Below are positions 40,633-49,241 of a stretch of DNA of 64,000 nucleotides, one piece after another. The stretch spans positions 31,587-95,586 of the forward strand of contig JBGATH010000013.1 in the NCBI GenBank assembly GCA_044229235.1, given 5' to 3'. Every line of letters begins with the position of its first letter. Position 1 is the stretch's first letter. The notes under the pieces are model-generated. The model worked only from the letters and a program-made list of their open reading frames with translations, had not been told where the DNA came from and did no database searches. The stretch comes from UKL13-2 sp044229235. GTDB lineage: Bacteria > Pseudomonadota > Gammaproteobacteria > Burkholderiales > Usitatibacteraceae. Position numbers and translations under genes: made by a program.

Positions 40633-41418
40633 CTATTGTGCCGCGCGCAGCATGAATCCGGTGAGCACCAGGTCCAGCGCGAGAACGCTCAGCGCGGCGG
40701 TGACGACCGTGCGTGTGGTGGCTGCCGAGACGCCTTCGGCGGTCGGCTCGGCGTCGAATCCCTCAAATGTGGCAATGGTCGCGATGGCGGTGCCGAACAC
40801 AAGCGACTTGATGACGCCGTTGAGCACATCGTAGCGCACGTCGACGGCTGCCTGCATGTTTCCCCAGAACACACCCGCGTCGATGCCGATGAGCATGGTG
40901 GCCACAATGTACGCGCCGAGCACGCCGGACGCCGAAAACATCGCCGCCAGCAGCGGCATGGAAAATATGCCGGCCCAGAAGCGCGGCGCGACGACTCGCG
41001 CCACCGGGTCGATGGCCATCATGTCCATGGCCTTGAGCTGCTCAGTTGCCTTCATGAGGCCAATTTCCGCGGTGACGGCCGAGCCGGCCCGGCTGGCAAA
41101 AAGCAGTGCCGATACCACCGGCCCCAGCTCGCGCACCAGCGACAACGCGGCCAGCACGCCCATTTGCTCCTGGGCGCCGTATTTCTGCAGTGTTTCGTAT
41201 CCCTGCAGGCCCAGCACCATGCCCACGAACAACCCGGACACAAGGATGATGACCAGCGACATCACGCCGGAAAAATAAACCTCGCGAATGGTCAGCGCCG
41301 GGCGACGCAGCGCCATACCCGAGTGCGTAAGCACCAGGTACAGGAATCGCACCCGCAGACCGCTGCGCCAGATGGAGTCGATGGCGCGGGCGCCCAAGGC
41401 GCTGATGAGGCGCTTCAT
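40633..41418 (-). CDS. mlaE: Phospholipid ABC transporter permease MlaE
   Basis: The 261-residue permease has five to six membrane helices and MlaE motifs (IREVYFSGVMSLVIILVSGLFVGMVLGLQGY and RELGPVVSALLFASRAGSAVTAEIGLMKATEQLKAMDMM). Start at ATG 41418, overlapping the mlaF stop (ATGA, 41415-41418). Confidence 0.95.
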   Translation of the reverse strand: MKRLISALGARAIDSIWRSGLRVRFLYLVLTHSGMALRRPALTIREVYFSGVMSLVIILVSGLFVGMVLGLQGYETLQKYGAQEQMGVLAALSLVRELGPVVSALLFASRAGSAVTAEIGLMKATEQLKAMDMMAIDPVARVVAPRFWAGIFSMPLLAAMFSASGVLGAYIVATMLIGIDAGVFWGNMQAAVDVRYDVLNGVIKSLVFGTAIATIATFEGFDAEPTAEGVSAATTRTVVTAALSVLALDLVLTGFMLRAAQ

Positions 41419-42242
41419 GGGCGCTTCCCGGGGGGGCGGAGCCCAAGTTCGGCGGCGTAGTCCTGCGAGGGGTAGTGAAACGGCACCGGGCCGTCCAGCT
41501 CCGCATGCACGAACTGCTTGATGAACGGCTCCTCTGAGCGGCGGATTTCTTCCGGCGTGCCATGGCCGACGATGCACCCGTCTGCGATGAAGTACAGATA
41601 GTCAACGATCTGCATCGACTCGACGACATCGTGGGTGACGACGATTGACGTCGTGCCGAGCGCATCGTTGAGCTTGCGTATGGTCTGGCCCACAACGGAC
41701 AGCGAAATCGGATCCAGGCCGGCGAACGGCTCGTCGTACATGACCAACATCGGGTCGAGCGCGACAGCGCGTGCCAGCGCGACACGGCGCGCCATGCCGC
41801 CCGAAAGCTCGTTTGGAAACATCGCTGCCGTGCCGCGCAAACCGACGGTATGGAGCTTCATCAGCACCAGGTCGCGAATCATGTCCTCGGGCAGGTCAGT
41901 ATGCTCGCGCATCTGAAATGCGACATTGTCAAACACGGACATGTCCGTGAACAGCGCGCCAAACTGGAACAGCATGCTCATTTTGCGACGAAGCGCGTAA
42001 AGGTCATCCTTGTCCAGCTTCCCGACATCCTGTCCATCAACCATCACGCGGCCGCTGGAGGCCAACAATTGCCCACCGATCAGTCGCAGCAGCGTGGTTT
42101 TTCCGCACCCGGAGCCGCCCATGATGGCCACCAGCTTGCCTTTGGGTACGCTCAGGCTTATCCCTTTCAGGATCGAGCGCTTGCCATAAGCGAAGTCGAC
42201 GTTATCGATTTCGACGAGGCTGGAATTGGAGGAGGAAATCAA
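41415..42242 (-). CDS. mlaF: Phospholipid ABC transporter ATPase MlaF
   Basis: The ATPase has Walker A GGSGCGKTTLLR, signature LSGGMARRVALARA, and Walker B VMYDEPFAGLDP. Family alignment begins at SSLVEIDNVDFAYG. No ATG lies near; TTG at 42242 (275 residues) fits the family start best, while GTG at 42308 would add 22 residues rich in Arg. Neither start has a clear ribosome site, so the exact N-terminus is uncertain. First gene of the 23-gene minus-strand block. Confidence 0.9.
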   Translation of the reverse strand: MISSSNSSLVEIDNVDFAYGKRSILKGISLSVPKGKLVAIMGGSGCGKTTLLRLIGGQLLASSGRVMVDGQDVGKLDKDDLYALRRKMSMLFQFGALFTDMSVFDNVAFQMREHTDLPEDMIRDLVLMKLHTVGLRGTAAMFPNELSGGMARRVALARAVALDPMLVMYDEPFAGLDPISLSVVGQTIRKLNDALGTTSIVVTHDVVESMQIVDYLYFIADGCIVGHGTPEEIRRSEEPFIKQFVHAELDGPVPFHYPSQDYAAELGLRPPGKRP

Positions 42243-42503
42243 AGCGTTGTAATAATGATTGTTAAAGGATGCGCGGCGGTCGCGGCGCGAAAGCGCGAAT
42301 TTTAGCACCCACGAAGTTCAAACATGCTGCCAGCGCTGCCTGCCGATGTTGCGTCGGCGGCGACCTGGCCGGGCGGGGTGTGAAACAGTCTGACCGGCCG
42401 GCGTGCGGGGAGTTCGCGGTAATTTCCGGAGGGCGTCACTATAATCGGTTCGGCTGACCAACTGAATTCACTGCCAACGCCTGCGAAAGAAAACAAAGTG
42501 GCC

Positions 42504-43934
42504 ATGAAGCCCGCGCTGCTGATTGTTGATGACGATCCGCTCATTGGCGAAAGTCTGTCTTTCGTGCTGTCCGAGGACTTTGCGGTGCAGGTGTGCGCCA
42601 GCCGCTCGCAGGCGATGGCGCTGCTGCGTGGTGGCGAGTTTCATCCCGTGCTGGCGCTCATTGATCTTGGATTGCCGCCCGTTTCGCACTTGCCGGACGA
42701 AGGTTTCAAGTTGGTCGGAGACCTGCTCTCCTGGTCTCCGGAAATCCGCATCATGGTGCTCACCGGCCAGAACGAGGAATCGAACGCGCGTCGCGCCCGT
42801 GCCTTGGGCGCTGCCGATCTGGTGCCGAAACCCTGTGATCCGGCGCATCTGCGAAAGATGCTGACAGCGGCGCTCGAAGCCCGCGAACCAGACCCGCCCG
42901 GCGCCGATGGTGATGCCGTGCTCGGCATCATCGGTGACAGCCCGCCAATGCGCAGGCTGAAAAGCCAGATCGACCTTTACTCCTCATCCGCGTTCCCGGC
43001 GTTAATCGAGGGAGAGTCCGGCAGCGGCAAGGAGCGGGTGGCGGCGCTGTTGCACCAGCTGAGTCCGCGTGCGCCCTTGCCATTTCTGGCGCTCAATTGC
43101 GCCGCGATTTCTGCCAGCCTGGTTGAGCCAACCCTGTTCGGCTACGCCAAGGGGGCGTTTACCGGTGCGACCGGCAACAAAGCCGGTTATTTTGAAGATG
43201 CAGGCGAAGGCACGCTGTTTCTCGATGAAATCGGTGAATTGCCGCTGGAATTGCAGCCCAAGCTGCTGCGCGTACTCGAAAACGGCCAGTTCCAGCGCGT
43301 GGGTGAGACCCAGCCGCGACAGTCGAAGGCGCGCATTGTCGCGGCTACCAACCGTGACCTTCGTGCCGAGGTCAAGGCCGGGCGCTTCCGCGCCGACCTG
43401 TATCACCGGCTATCGGTTTTTTCGATCAGTGTGCCGCCGTTGCGTGAACTCGGTGATGACAAGTTGAAGCTGCTGGATTTCTATCGCGTCCAGTATGCGC
43501 AGCGCCACGGTACCGAGCCATTCACGCTGGACGAGTCGGCGCGCAATGCCTGGCTGGAATACCTGTTTCCCGGAAACGTGCGGGAACTCAAGAACATTGC
43601 CATTCGCCTGACCGCCAAACACGCTGGCTACGTGGTCACCGCCGACCAGTTGCTGCTCGAGTTCGAAGCTGTTCCGGCGCAGCGCGCAAATGGCGCGACC
43701 GATTCCCCGACGGTGGACGCGCGCGCCGAGATTGAATCCAGCCCCGGCTTTAACCTCGCGGCAAGCCTGGCAAATGTGGAACTGCGGTATATCGATGCAG
43801 CGCTGGAACTTGCCAAGGGCAACATGTCGCAGGCTGCGCGCCTGCTCGGCGTGTCGCGTTCCACCCTGTACAGCCGGCTGGAAGCGTTGCGACCGGGCGC
43901 CAACCGTGAACGCGACCGCGGTGCGGAGGAGTGA
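42504..43934 (+). CDS. Sigma54-dependent response regulator (PilR/PrsR-like)
   Basis: The 476-residue protein has a receiver domain (DDD near residues 9-11, phospho-acceptor in ALIDLGLPP at Asp54), an AAA+ sigma54-activator domain (Walker A GESGSGKE about 169-176, GAFTGA about 218-223, LFLDEIGEL), and a C-terminal Fis-type helix-turn-helix (SQAARLLGVSRSTLYSRLE). The receiver resembles PrsR/PEP-CTERM regulators as much as PilR. Its gene lies directly upstream of the pilus cluster, and a sigma54 promoter precedes the pilin unit 16 kb downstream; a kinase lies at 57745-59493. GTG at 42498 is an alternative start. Confidence 0.9.
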   Translation: MKPALLIVDDDPLIGESLSFVLSEDFAVQVCASRSQAMALLRGGEFHPVLALIDLGLPPVSHLPDEGFKLVGDLLSWSPEIRIMVLTGQNEESNARRARALGAADLVPKPCDPAHLRKMLTAALEAREPDPPGADGDAVLGIIGDSPPMRRLKSQIDLYSSSAFPALIEGESGSGKERVAALLHQLSPRAPLPFLALNCAAISASLVEPTLFGYAKGAFTGATGNKAGYFEDAGEGTLFLDEIGELPLELQPKLLRVLENGQFQRVGETQPRQSKARIVAATNRDLRAEVKAGRFRADLYHRLSVFSISVPPLRELGDDKLKLLDFYRVQYAQRHGTEPFTLDESARNAWLEYLFPGNVRELKNIAIRLTAKHAGYVVTADQLLLEFEAVPAQRANGATDSPTVDARAEIESSPGFNLAASLANVELRYIDAALELAKGNMSQAARLLGVSRSTLYSRLEALRPGANRERDRGAEE

Positions 43935-43989
43935 GGCGTCGGTGCGGTGCTAAACTTTCCAACACGCCGAATTTGCGGAAGCAACAGCA

Positions 43990-45576
43990 ATGACCATGTA
44001 TCTTGAGCATTTTGGCTTGAACGAGGCTCCGTTCAAGATTACGCCGCATACCGAGTTCTTCTTTGCCGGCGCCAATCGCGGCGAGACGCTCGAGGCGCTG
44101 CTCTACGCCATCACCAGCGGCGAAGGCATGGTCAAAGTGACGGGCGAAGTCGGTGCCGGAAAGACCATGCTTTGCCGGGTGCTGATGGAGAGGCTTCCCG
44201 CCACCGTGGAGATGATTTATCTCGCGGTGCCCTCGGTATCGCGCGATGAAATTCTCGCCACCATCGCCGGCGATCTGGGTCTCGACCCGCAGGGCAGCAC
44301 GACCACCAAGCTGATTCGCTCGTTGCAGAATCGCCTGATCGAGATTCACGCCGAGGGCAAGCAGGTCGTGGCGCTGATCGACGAGGCGCACGCCATGCCG
44401 TTGGAAACCCTCGAGGAAATCAGGCTGCTTTCCAATCTTGAAACCAGCCATGACAAGCTGATGCAGATCGTGCTGTTTGGTCAGCCGGAACTGGACCAGC
44501 ACCTGATGTTGCCGAACATGCGCCAATTGAAAGAGCGCATTACCCACAGCTTCAATCTGTTGCCCCTGCCCCCCCGCGACATCCGCGATTACCTGAACTT
44601 CCGACTGCGCGCGGCCGGCTACAAGGGGCCCGACTTGTTCTCTGTGGAGGCCGTCAAGTTGATCGCGGAGGCCTCAGAGGGCCTGACCCGACGCATCAAT
44701 ATCTATGCCGACAAGACCTTGCTGGCTGCGTATGCGGCGGGCACGCACACCGTAACGGCCGACCATGTGCGGGCTGCCGTCAATGACACCCGCATCGTGT
44801 TGCCGCCCGAGCCGGCCAAGCCGACACGGGCATGGCCGATTGCCGCTGCCCTGGCTGCCGGCTTGGCCATCGGGTTTGCCGGGGGACGATTCAGCGCACC
44901 CGAGACTGCGCTTGTGGCGCAACCATCGGCGCCGGGAGTGGCGAGCGGCAAGATCGTGGCTGCGGCCAGGCAGGAGCCTGTTGCCAGCGTGAGCACCCCT
45001 GCACCAACGGATTCGGCGGGCGCGCCGCCGTCGACGGGAAGCGCGAAACCTGAGGCCGGGCCTGCGTCGCCCGCCTTGGTTCCGTCGCAGCAACTCACGG
45101 CCGCGCCTGCGAATGCCGCTGTTCCGGTGGCACCGGCCCCTGCGGACAGCAAGGCCACGTCAACCGCGCCTGCGGCGGCGCAAGCTCTGGCGAACGAGCC
45201 AAATGTTGTCAGGATGCCTGCCAGCAGCAAGACTGACCCGGACTGGCTCTCGACCCGCATGAACGCGGACCGCACCCGCCTGACCAATCTGGAAGGCGCC
45301 CGCTACGCGATACAACTGATGACGGCCGACGAGCGCGAGCGTGGCGCCATCGTGGATTTTCTGCGTGCGGCGAGCAAGGAACTCAATCCGGACCGGATAA
45401 TGGTCTATGCATCCGGTACGGCGGATAATCCCAAAGTCAGCGTCATTTATGGCAACTTTCGCGAGCGCTCGGATGCGAGCGCGGAAATGGCCCAGCTTTC
45501 GAAGAGACTGGCGCAATTCCGGCCCTACGTTCGCTCCGTGAATGCCGTGCGTGACGATTTTCGGCCCGGCGCGTAA
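43990..45576 (+). CDS. MshM/ExeA-like AAA ATPase with C-terminal SPOR-like domain
   Basis: The 528-residue protein has an ExeA/MshM-type AAA domain (Walker A GEVGAGKT about 52-59, Walker B ALIDEAHAM about 128-136), a membrane segment near 281-299, an Ala/Pro-rich linker, and a C-terminal domain (about 438-528; RYAIQLMTADERERGAIVDFL) resembling SPOR/DamX, which binds denuded peptidoglycan. ExeA-type proteins open peptidoglycan for secretin assembly, so the fusion is functionally coherent. First gene of the pilus operon. Confidence 0.85.
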   Translation: MTMYLEHFGLNEAPFKITPHTEFFFAGANRGETLEALLYAITSGEGMVKVTGEVGAGKTMLCRVLMERLPATVEMIYLAVPSVSRDEILATIAGDLGLDPQGSTTTKLIRSLQNRLIEIHAEGKQVVALIDEAHAMPLETLEEIRLLSNLETSHDKLMQIVLFGQPELDQHLMLPNMRQLKERITHSFNLLPLPPRDIRDYLNFRLRAAGYKGPDLFSVEAVKLIAEASEGLTRRINIYADKTLLAAYAAGTHTVTADHVRAAVNDTRIVLPPEPAKPTRAWPIAAALAAGLAIGFAGGRFSAPETALVAQPSAPGVASGKIVAAARQEPVASVSTPAPTDSAGAPPSTGSAKPEAGPASPALVPSQQLTAAPANAAVPVAPAPADSKATSTAPAAAQALANEPNVVRMPASSKTDPDWLSTRMNADRTRLTNLEGARYAIQLMTADERERGAIVDFLRAASKELNPDRIMVYASGTADNPKVSVIYGNFRERSDASAEMAQLSKRLAQFRPYVRSVNAVRDDFRPGA

Positions 45577-45683
45577 TGGGGCGGACGACACGTGGCGCCA
45601 AGCATTTTTCGCGCAGCAAGGATCGGATTGAAACGCCAACCGGAACAATCTAAAGTTGTTTTTGTGAAATCACGCCCAACCCG

Positions 45684-45712
45684 TTGCTTTTATTGGCAAA
45701 ACCGCCTATAAA
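45684..45712 (+). promoter_or_regulatory. Sigma70 promoter candidate before mshL
   Basis: TTGCTT (45684-45689), a 17-base spacer, TATAAA (45707-45712). The expected start is near 45720, giving a leader of about 85 bases to the ATG at 45805. This is one of the few places in the pilus locus where a gap (45577-45804) leaves room for a promoter. Confidence 0.6.
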
Positions 45713-45804
45713 CGGATTTGGGAGATGCGCACACGCTTCTGTTTCCGCTGTGGCGGCGATTGGGGCGCTTCAGCAGGATCACAATTACGAAGAACTTCAC
45801 ACCC

Positions 45805-47772
45805 ATGCGGTTCAAAAACCAACTCAATTCAAATCCGGCTGGCACGTCTGGTGATCGCAGATCGCCCGTGAGGCGCGCGGCCGGCGCAAGCTGTGTGGTG
45901 ATCTTTTCCCTGATGCAGGGATGCGGTACCCAACCGGTGGCGCGCGTCGAAGGACACATGGCGCGGCCGGAAACGGGTGCCCAAGCTCCGGCTGCCACTG
46001 CGGGTGCGGTACCCATGCCGGTTCGCCAGGTGCCGCTGCCGCCGCCGCCAAGACCGCGTGTCGAGGAGGTCAAGTACTCGGTAACCGTAAAGGATGTTCC
46101 GGTTCAGGAATTGTTGTTTGCCGTCAGCCGCGATACCAAGGTCAATGTCGATGTGCATCCGGGTATCGAGGGGCGTGTGACGCTCAACGCCATTGACCAG
46201 ACGCTCAGGCAGATCCTGACGCGTGTCGCCAAGCAAGTGGACATGCGCTGGGAAGTTGACGGGCCGAACATCGTGGTCAGGCCGGATTCGCCTTACCTCA
46301 AGATTTACAAGATCGACTACGTCAACATGCAGCGCGACTCGGCAAGTTCGATTGGTGTTCAAACGCAGGTCGTCGGTCCGACTACAACGACCGCTGGGGG
46401 CGCCAGCAGCGGTGCGGCCGGACAGAATAGCTCGATCGTGAAGCTTGAAAACATCAGCAAGAACAAATTCTGGGAAACACTGGAACGAAACATCAAGGAT
46501 CTCTTGCGCGAAACCGACAAGCTGCTGCCCGAAGGCAGTTCCGAAACGTTCACCCAAACCCGCTCCCAGGGTGTGACAGCGACCAACCGTCCGCAGACAG
46601 CCACCCAGCGTCGAACCACCGGCCAGTCCGGGCAGGCGGGACAAACCACGCAATCCACCACCACCGGCCCGGGTGTCGCGGAGCAAGTGGCGGCGCAGGA
46701 GGCGGCCTCGCAGACGCTGACCTTTCGAGAGGCGGCATCGGTAATTGTCAACTCCGAGACAGGCACGTTGGCGATTCGCGCCACTTCGCGGCAACACGAA
46801 AAGGTTGGCGAGTTTATTGAGCAGATAAGTGGTTCTTCGCGTCGCCAGGTGCTGATCGAGGCCACCGTCGTCGAGGTGGTACTCAACGACGCATATCAAT
46901 CGGGCGTCGATTGGTCCGCGCTGGGCCTCCAGGGGCTGGGCTACACCATCAAGCAGAACTTCACGGCCGGCATTCTGCCGCCTTCCGGCAGTGGCACACA
47001 GCCGTTTTCGCTTGCCTATCGAAACCCAAACGCTGCATCGGGCGGTGATATCAGCAGCACCTTGAAGCTGCTCAATTCCTTCGGCAACACGCGCGTGCTG
47101 TCCAGTCCCAAGATCATGACGCTGAACAACCAGACGGCGGTGATGCGTGTGGTTGAGAATACCGTCTACTTCACCGTGCAATCCACGGTCACACAATCCG
47201 CCGTCTTGGGCCAGCCAGCACTTGTTTCCTACAACACGACGCCGCAGATTGTGCCGGAGGGTTTCATCATGTCGGTCACCCCGCAAATCAGCGAAAACGA
47301 CATCATTAACCTCAGCATCCGGCCAAGCGTCACGCGCATTACCGGATACAAGAACGATCCCAACCCGGACCTGGGCAAGGCCGGTGTGGTCAATCAGATT
47401 CCACAAATCCAGACGCGAGAATTTGAAGCGATGATGCGGGTGGCCAGCGGGCAAACCGCGGTACTCGGCGGCTTGATGCAGGACAGTTTCAAGAGCAACC
47501 GCGACGGTCTGCCAATCCTGTCGCGCATCCCGGTGTTTGGCGACGCGGTCAGTTACCGGAACGACACGGGTGCCAAGAGTGAACTTGTGGTGTTTATTCG
47601 TGCTTTGGTCATTCGTGAGGCAAGCGTCGACGCCGATCTCGCCGACTACAAGAAATACCTTCCCGATTCCCAATTCTTCAAAGACCCGTCGCCGTCGTTC
47701 GATCCGGCAACCCTGAATGCGCCGCAACCGAATGCAGCAGGGGCGGAAAGGGAGCCAAGGAAAGCGCCATGA
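45805..47772 (+). CDS. mshL: MSHA-type pilus secretin (MshL-like lipoprotein)
   Basis: The 655-residue outer-membrane secretin has a lipobox LMQGC near residues 36-40, an STN/secretin N-domain (VKDVPVQELLFAVSRDTKVNVDVHPGIEG), a Gln/Thr-rich insert (about 240-300), and the secretin core (RQVLIEATVVEVVLNDAYQSGVDWSALG, VLSSPKIMTLNNQTAVMRV, and GQTAVLGGLMQDSFKS). I start it at ATG 45805; the frame extends upstream to 45718 but the promoter overlaps that stretch. Confidence 0.9.
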   Translation: MRFKNQLNSNPAGTSGDRRSPVRRAAGASCVVIFSLMQGCGTQPVARVEGHMARPETGAQAPAATAGAVPMPVRQVPLPPPPRPRVEEVKYSVTVKDVPVQELLFAVSRDTKVNVDVHPGIEGRVTLNAIDQTLRQILTRVAKQVDMRWEVDGPNIVVRPDSPYLKIYKIDYVNMQRDSASSIGVQTQVVGPTTTTAGGASSGAAGQNSSIVKLENISKNKFWETLERNIKDLLRETDKLLPEGSSETFTQTRSQGVTATNRPQTATQRRTTGQSGQAGQTTQSTTTGPGVAEQVAAQEAASQTLTFREAASVIVNSETGTLAIRATSRQHEKVGEFIEQISGSSRRQVLIEATVVEVVLNDAYQSGVDWSALGLQGLGYTIKQNFTAGILPPSGSGTQPFSLAYRNPNAASGGDISSTLKLLNSFGNTRVLSSPKIMTLNNQTAVMRVVENTVYFTVQSTVTQSAVLGQPALVSYNTTPQIVPEGFIMSVTPQISENDIINLSIRPSVTRITGYKNDPNPDLGKAGVVNQIPQIQTREFEAMMRVASGQTAVLGGLMQDSFKSNRDGLPILSRIPVFGDAVSYRNDTGAKSELVVFIRALVIREASVDADLADYKKYLPDSQFFKDPSPSFDPATLNAPQPNAAGAEREPRKAP

Positions 47773-49175
47773 GCCTGCTCCTCGATGCGCTTAAACGTGC
47801 CGAGGAGGCGAAACGCGCCAAGCAGTCGATTGAGCTGAAGGAGCCGGCGCCCGGCGACGCGACGCCGGACCAGCCGATTGAGCTTGCCGAGGAAGCGAGC
47901 GGCATCGCTCACGCCAAGGCGCTGGAAGAGATGCTGGCGCCACCGCCAGCGCAAACCAGCAGCGTTCGCCCCACCAGTCGCATCAGTCGCCAGCCTCTGG
48001 CGCTTTCGCTTGAGGAAATCGCGCCACAGGAAGCCGCACACGTCGAGCGTGAAAATGTCCCGCCGCCGGCGAATCTGCCGCCGGCCGCTGCGACTGCTAA
48101 ACAGGATCGCGGTTCACCTGATGCCGCCCGTACCGTGTTCGCTGCCAAGCAACGCCCGGGTGTCATGGCTGCGGCCGCCTCCAAACCCTGGCTGCTGCCG
48201 GCGCTTGCAGTATTGGTGGTGAGTCTTGGCGCCGGCGCCTGGTATGTCTGGCAGGAACTAAGCAAGCTCACCAGGCCTGCGGCTTCCGTCGCTGCGCGCG
48301 GCAATCCGCCGCTGGCGTCAGTTCCTCTGGCGCCGATGCCCACCACCACCGGACAAGCCGCGCTACCCAAACCGGCTGTGCCGCCCGCCGCGGAGCCGGT
48401 ACCGGAAATCGTGCTGCCACCCCTGCTGCCGCCGGCATTGAAGGATGCGACCGGCAATCCGGCCACCGGGTTGGCCGGACCCAGCGAAGCGGCGCTTACG
48501 CCGCGCGAAGCCTTTGCCAAGAAGCTCAAGGAAACGCCGCTTGCCGCGGAAGCGCCGGTCACGCTCAAGCTGTCGCAGTCATTCCAGCCCGCGCCGGTCA
48601 ATCCGGAGCTGGCGCGCGCTTACGAAGCGTTGAGCAATGGCGACCTGGATCAGGCTCGCGGCCTTTATGCACGCCGCGTTCAGGCCGACCCGCTGTCGCT
48701 GGATGCGCAACTGGGGCTGGCAACAGTTGCAGCGCGCTCAGGCGACCGGCCGCTCGCAAATCGGCACTATCGCGACGCGCTTGCCATCGACCCCCGCAAC
48801 GAAATTGCCATTGCCGGCCTGCTGGCGATCGCCGGCGAGGGATCGCAAGCCAGCCTCGAAACTCAGTTGCGCACCCTGCTTTCGCAAAATCCTGCGGCGG
48901 CCAGCCTGCAGTTCTCGCTGGGGAATCTGCTGGCAAGCCAGAATCGCTGGGTGGAGGCGCAACAGGCCTACTTCGAGGCCTACCGACTGAACGGGGACGT
49001 TGCCGACCACGCCTTCAACCTCGCGGTCAGCCTCGATCACCTGGGACAGTCGCGACTCGCGCGCGAGTACTACCAGAAATCGCTGGCGCTACAGGTACGC
49101 ACCAGGGGGCAGTTTGACAGTGCTGCAGTTGCAAAACGGGTCCAGGAGTTGGCCGGCTCCGACAAAGCTCCCTGA
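47769..49175 (+). CDS. MshN-like TPR protein of the pilus assembly
   Basis: The 468-residue protein starts MSLLLDALKRAEEAKRAKQS, typical of MshN, has a membrane helix near 138-158, a Pro/Ala-rich linker and a C-terminal set of TPR repeats (about 275-460; LARAYEALSNGDLDQARGLYARRVQADPLSLDAQLGLA). It overlaps the mshL stop by 4 bases (ATGA). Probably bridges secretin and inner platform. Confidence 0.82.
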   Translation: MSLLLDALKRAEEAKRAKQSIELKEPAPGDATPDQPIELAEEASGIAHAKALEEMLAPPPAQTSSVRPTSRISRQPLALSLEEIAPQEAAHVERENVPPPANLPPAAATAKQDRGSPDAARTVFAAKQRPGVMAAAASKPWLLPALAVLVVSLGAGAWYVWQELSKLTRPAASVAARGNPPLASVPLAPMPTTTGQAALPKPAVPPAAEPVPEIVLPPLLPPALKDATGNPATGLAGPSEAALTPREAFAKKLKETPLAAEAPVTLKLSQSFQPAPVNPELARAYEALSNGDLDQARGLYARRVQADPLSLDAQLGLATVAARSGDRPLANRHYRDALAIDPRNEIAIAGLLAIAGEGSQASLETQLRTLLSQNPAAASLQFSLGNLLASQNRWVEAQQAYFEAYRLNGDVADHAFNLAVSLDHLGQSRLAREYYQKSLALQVRTRGQFDSAAVAKRVQELAGSDKAP

Positions 49176-49241
49176 CGGGCCATTGGTACAATCAGTTCGC
49201 GGCCCGGACCGCGCCTCAAAAAGAATTCACTGCGCCACCAC

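Noticed and set aside
42242..42503. A sigma70 promoter upstream of the response regulator
   Set aside because: TATAAT at 42440-42445 exists, but no -35 hexamer lies at a suitable distance; too weak to list.
45829..47727. A 632-residue open frame antisense to mshL
   Set aside because: It lies wholly opposite a conserved secretin and has Arg/His-rich, non-protein-like composition.
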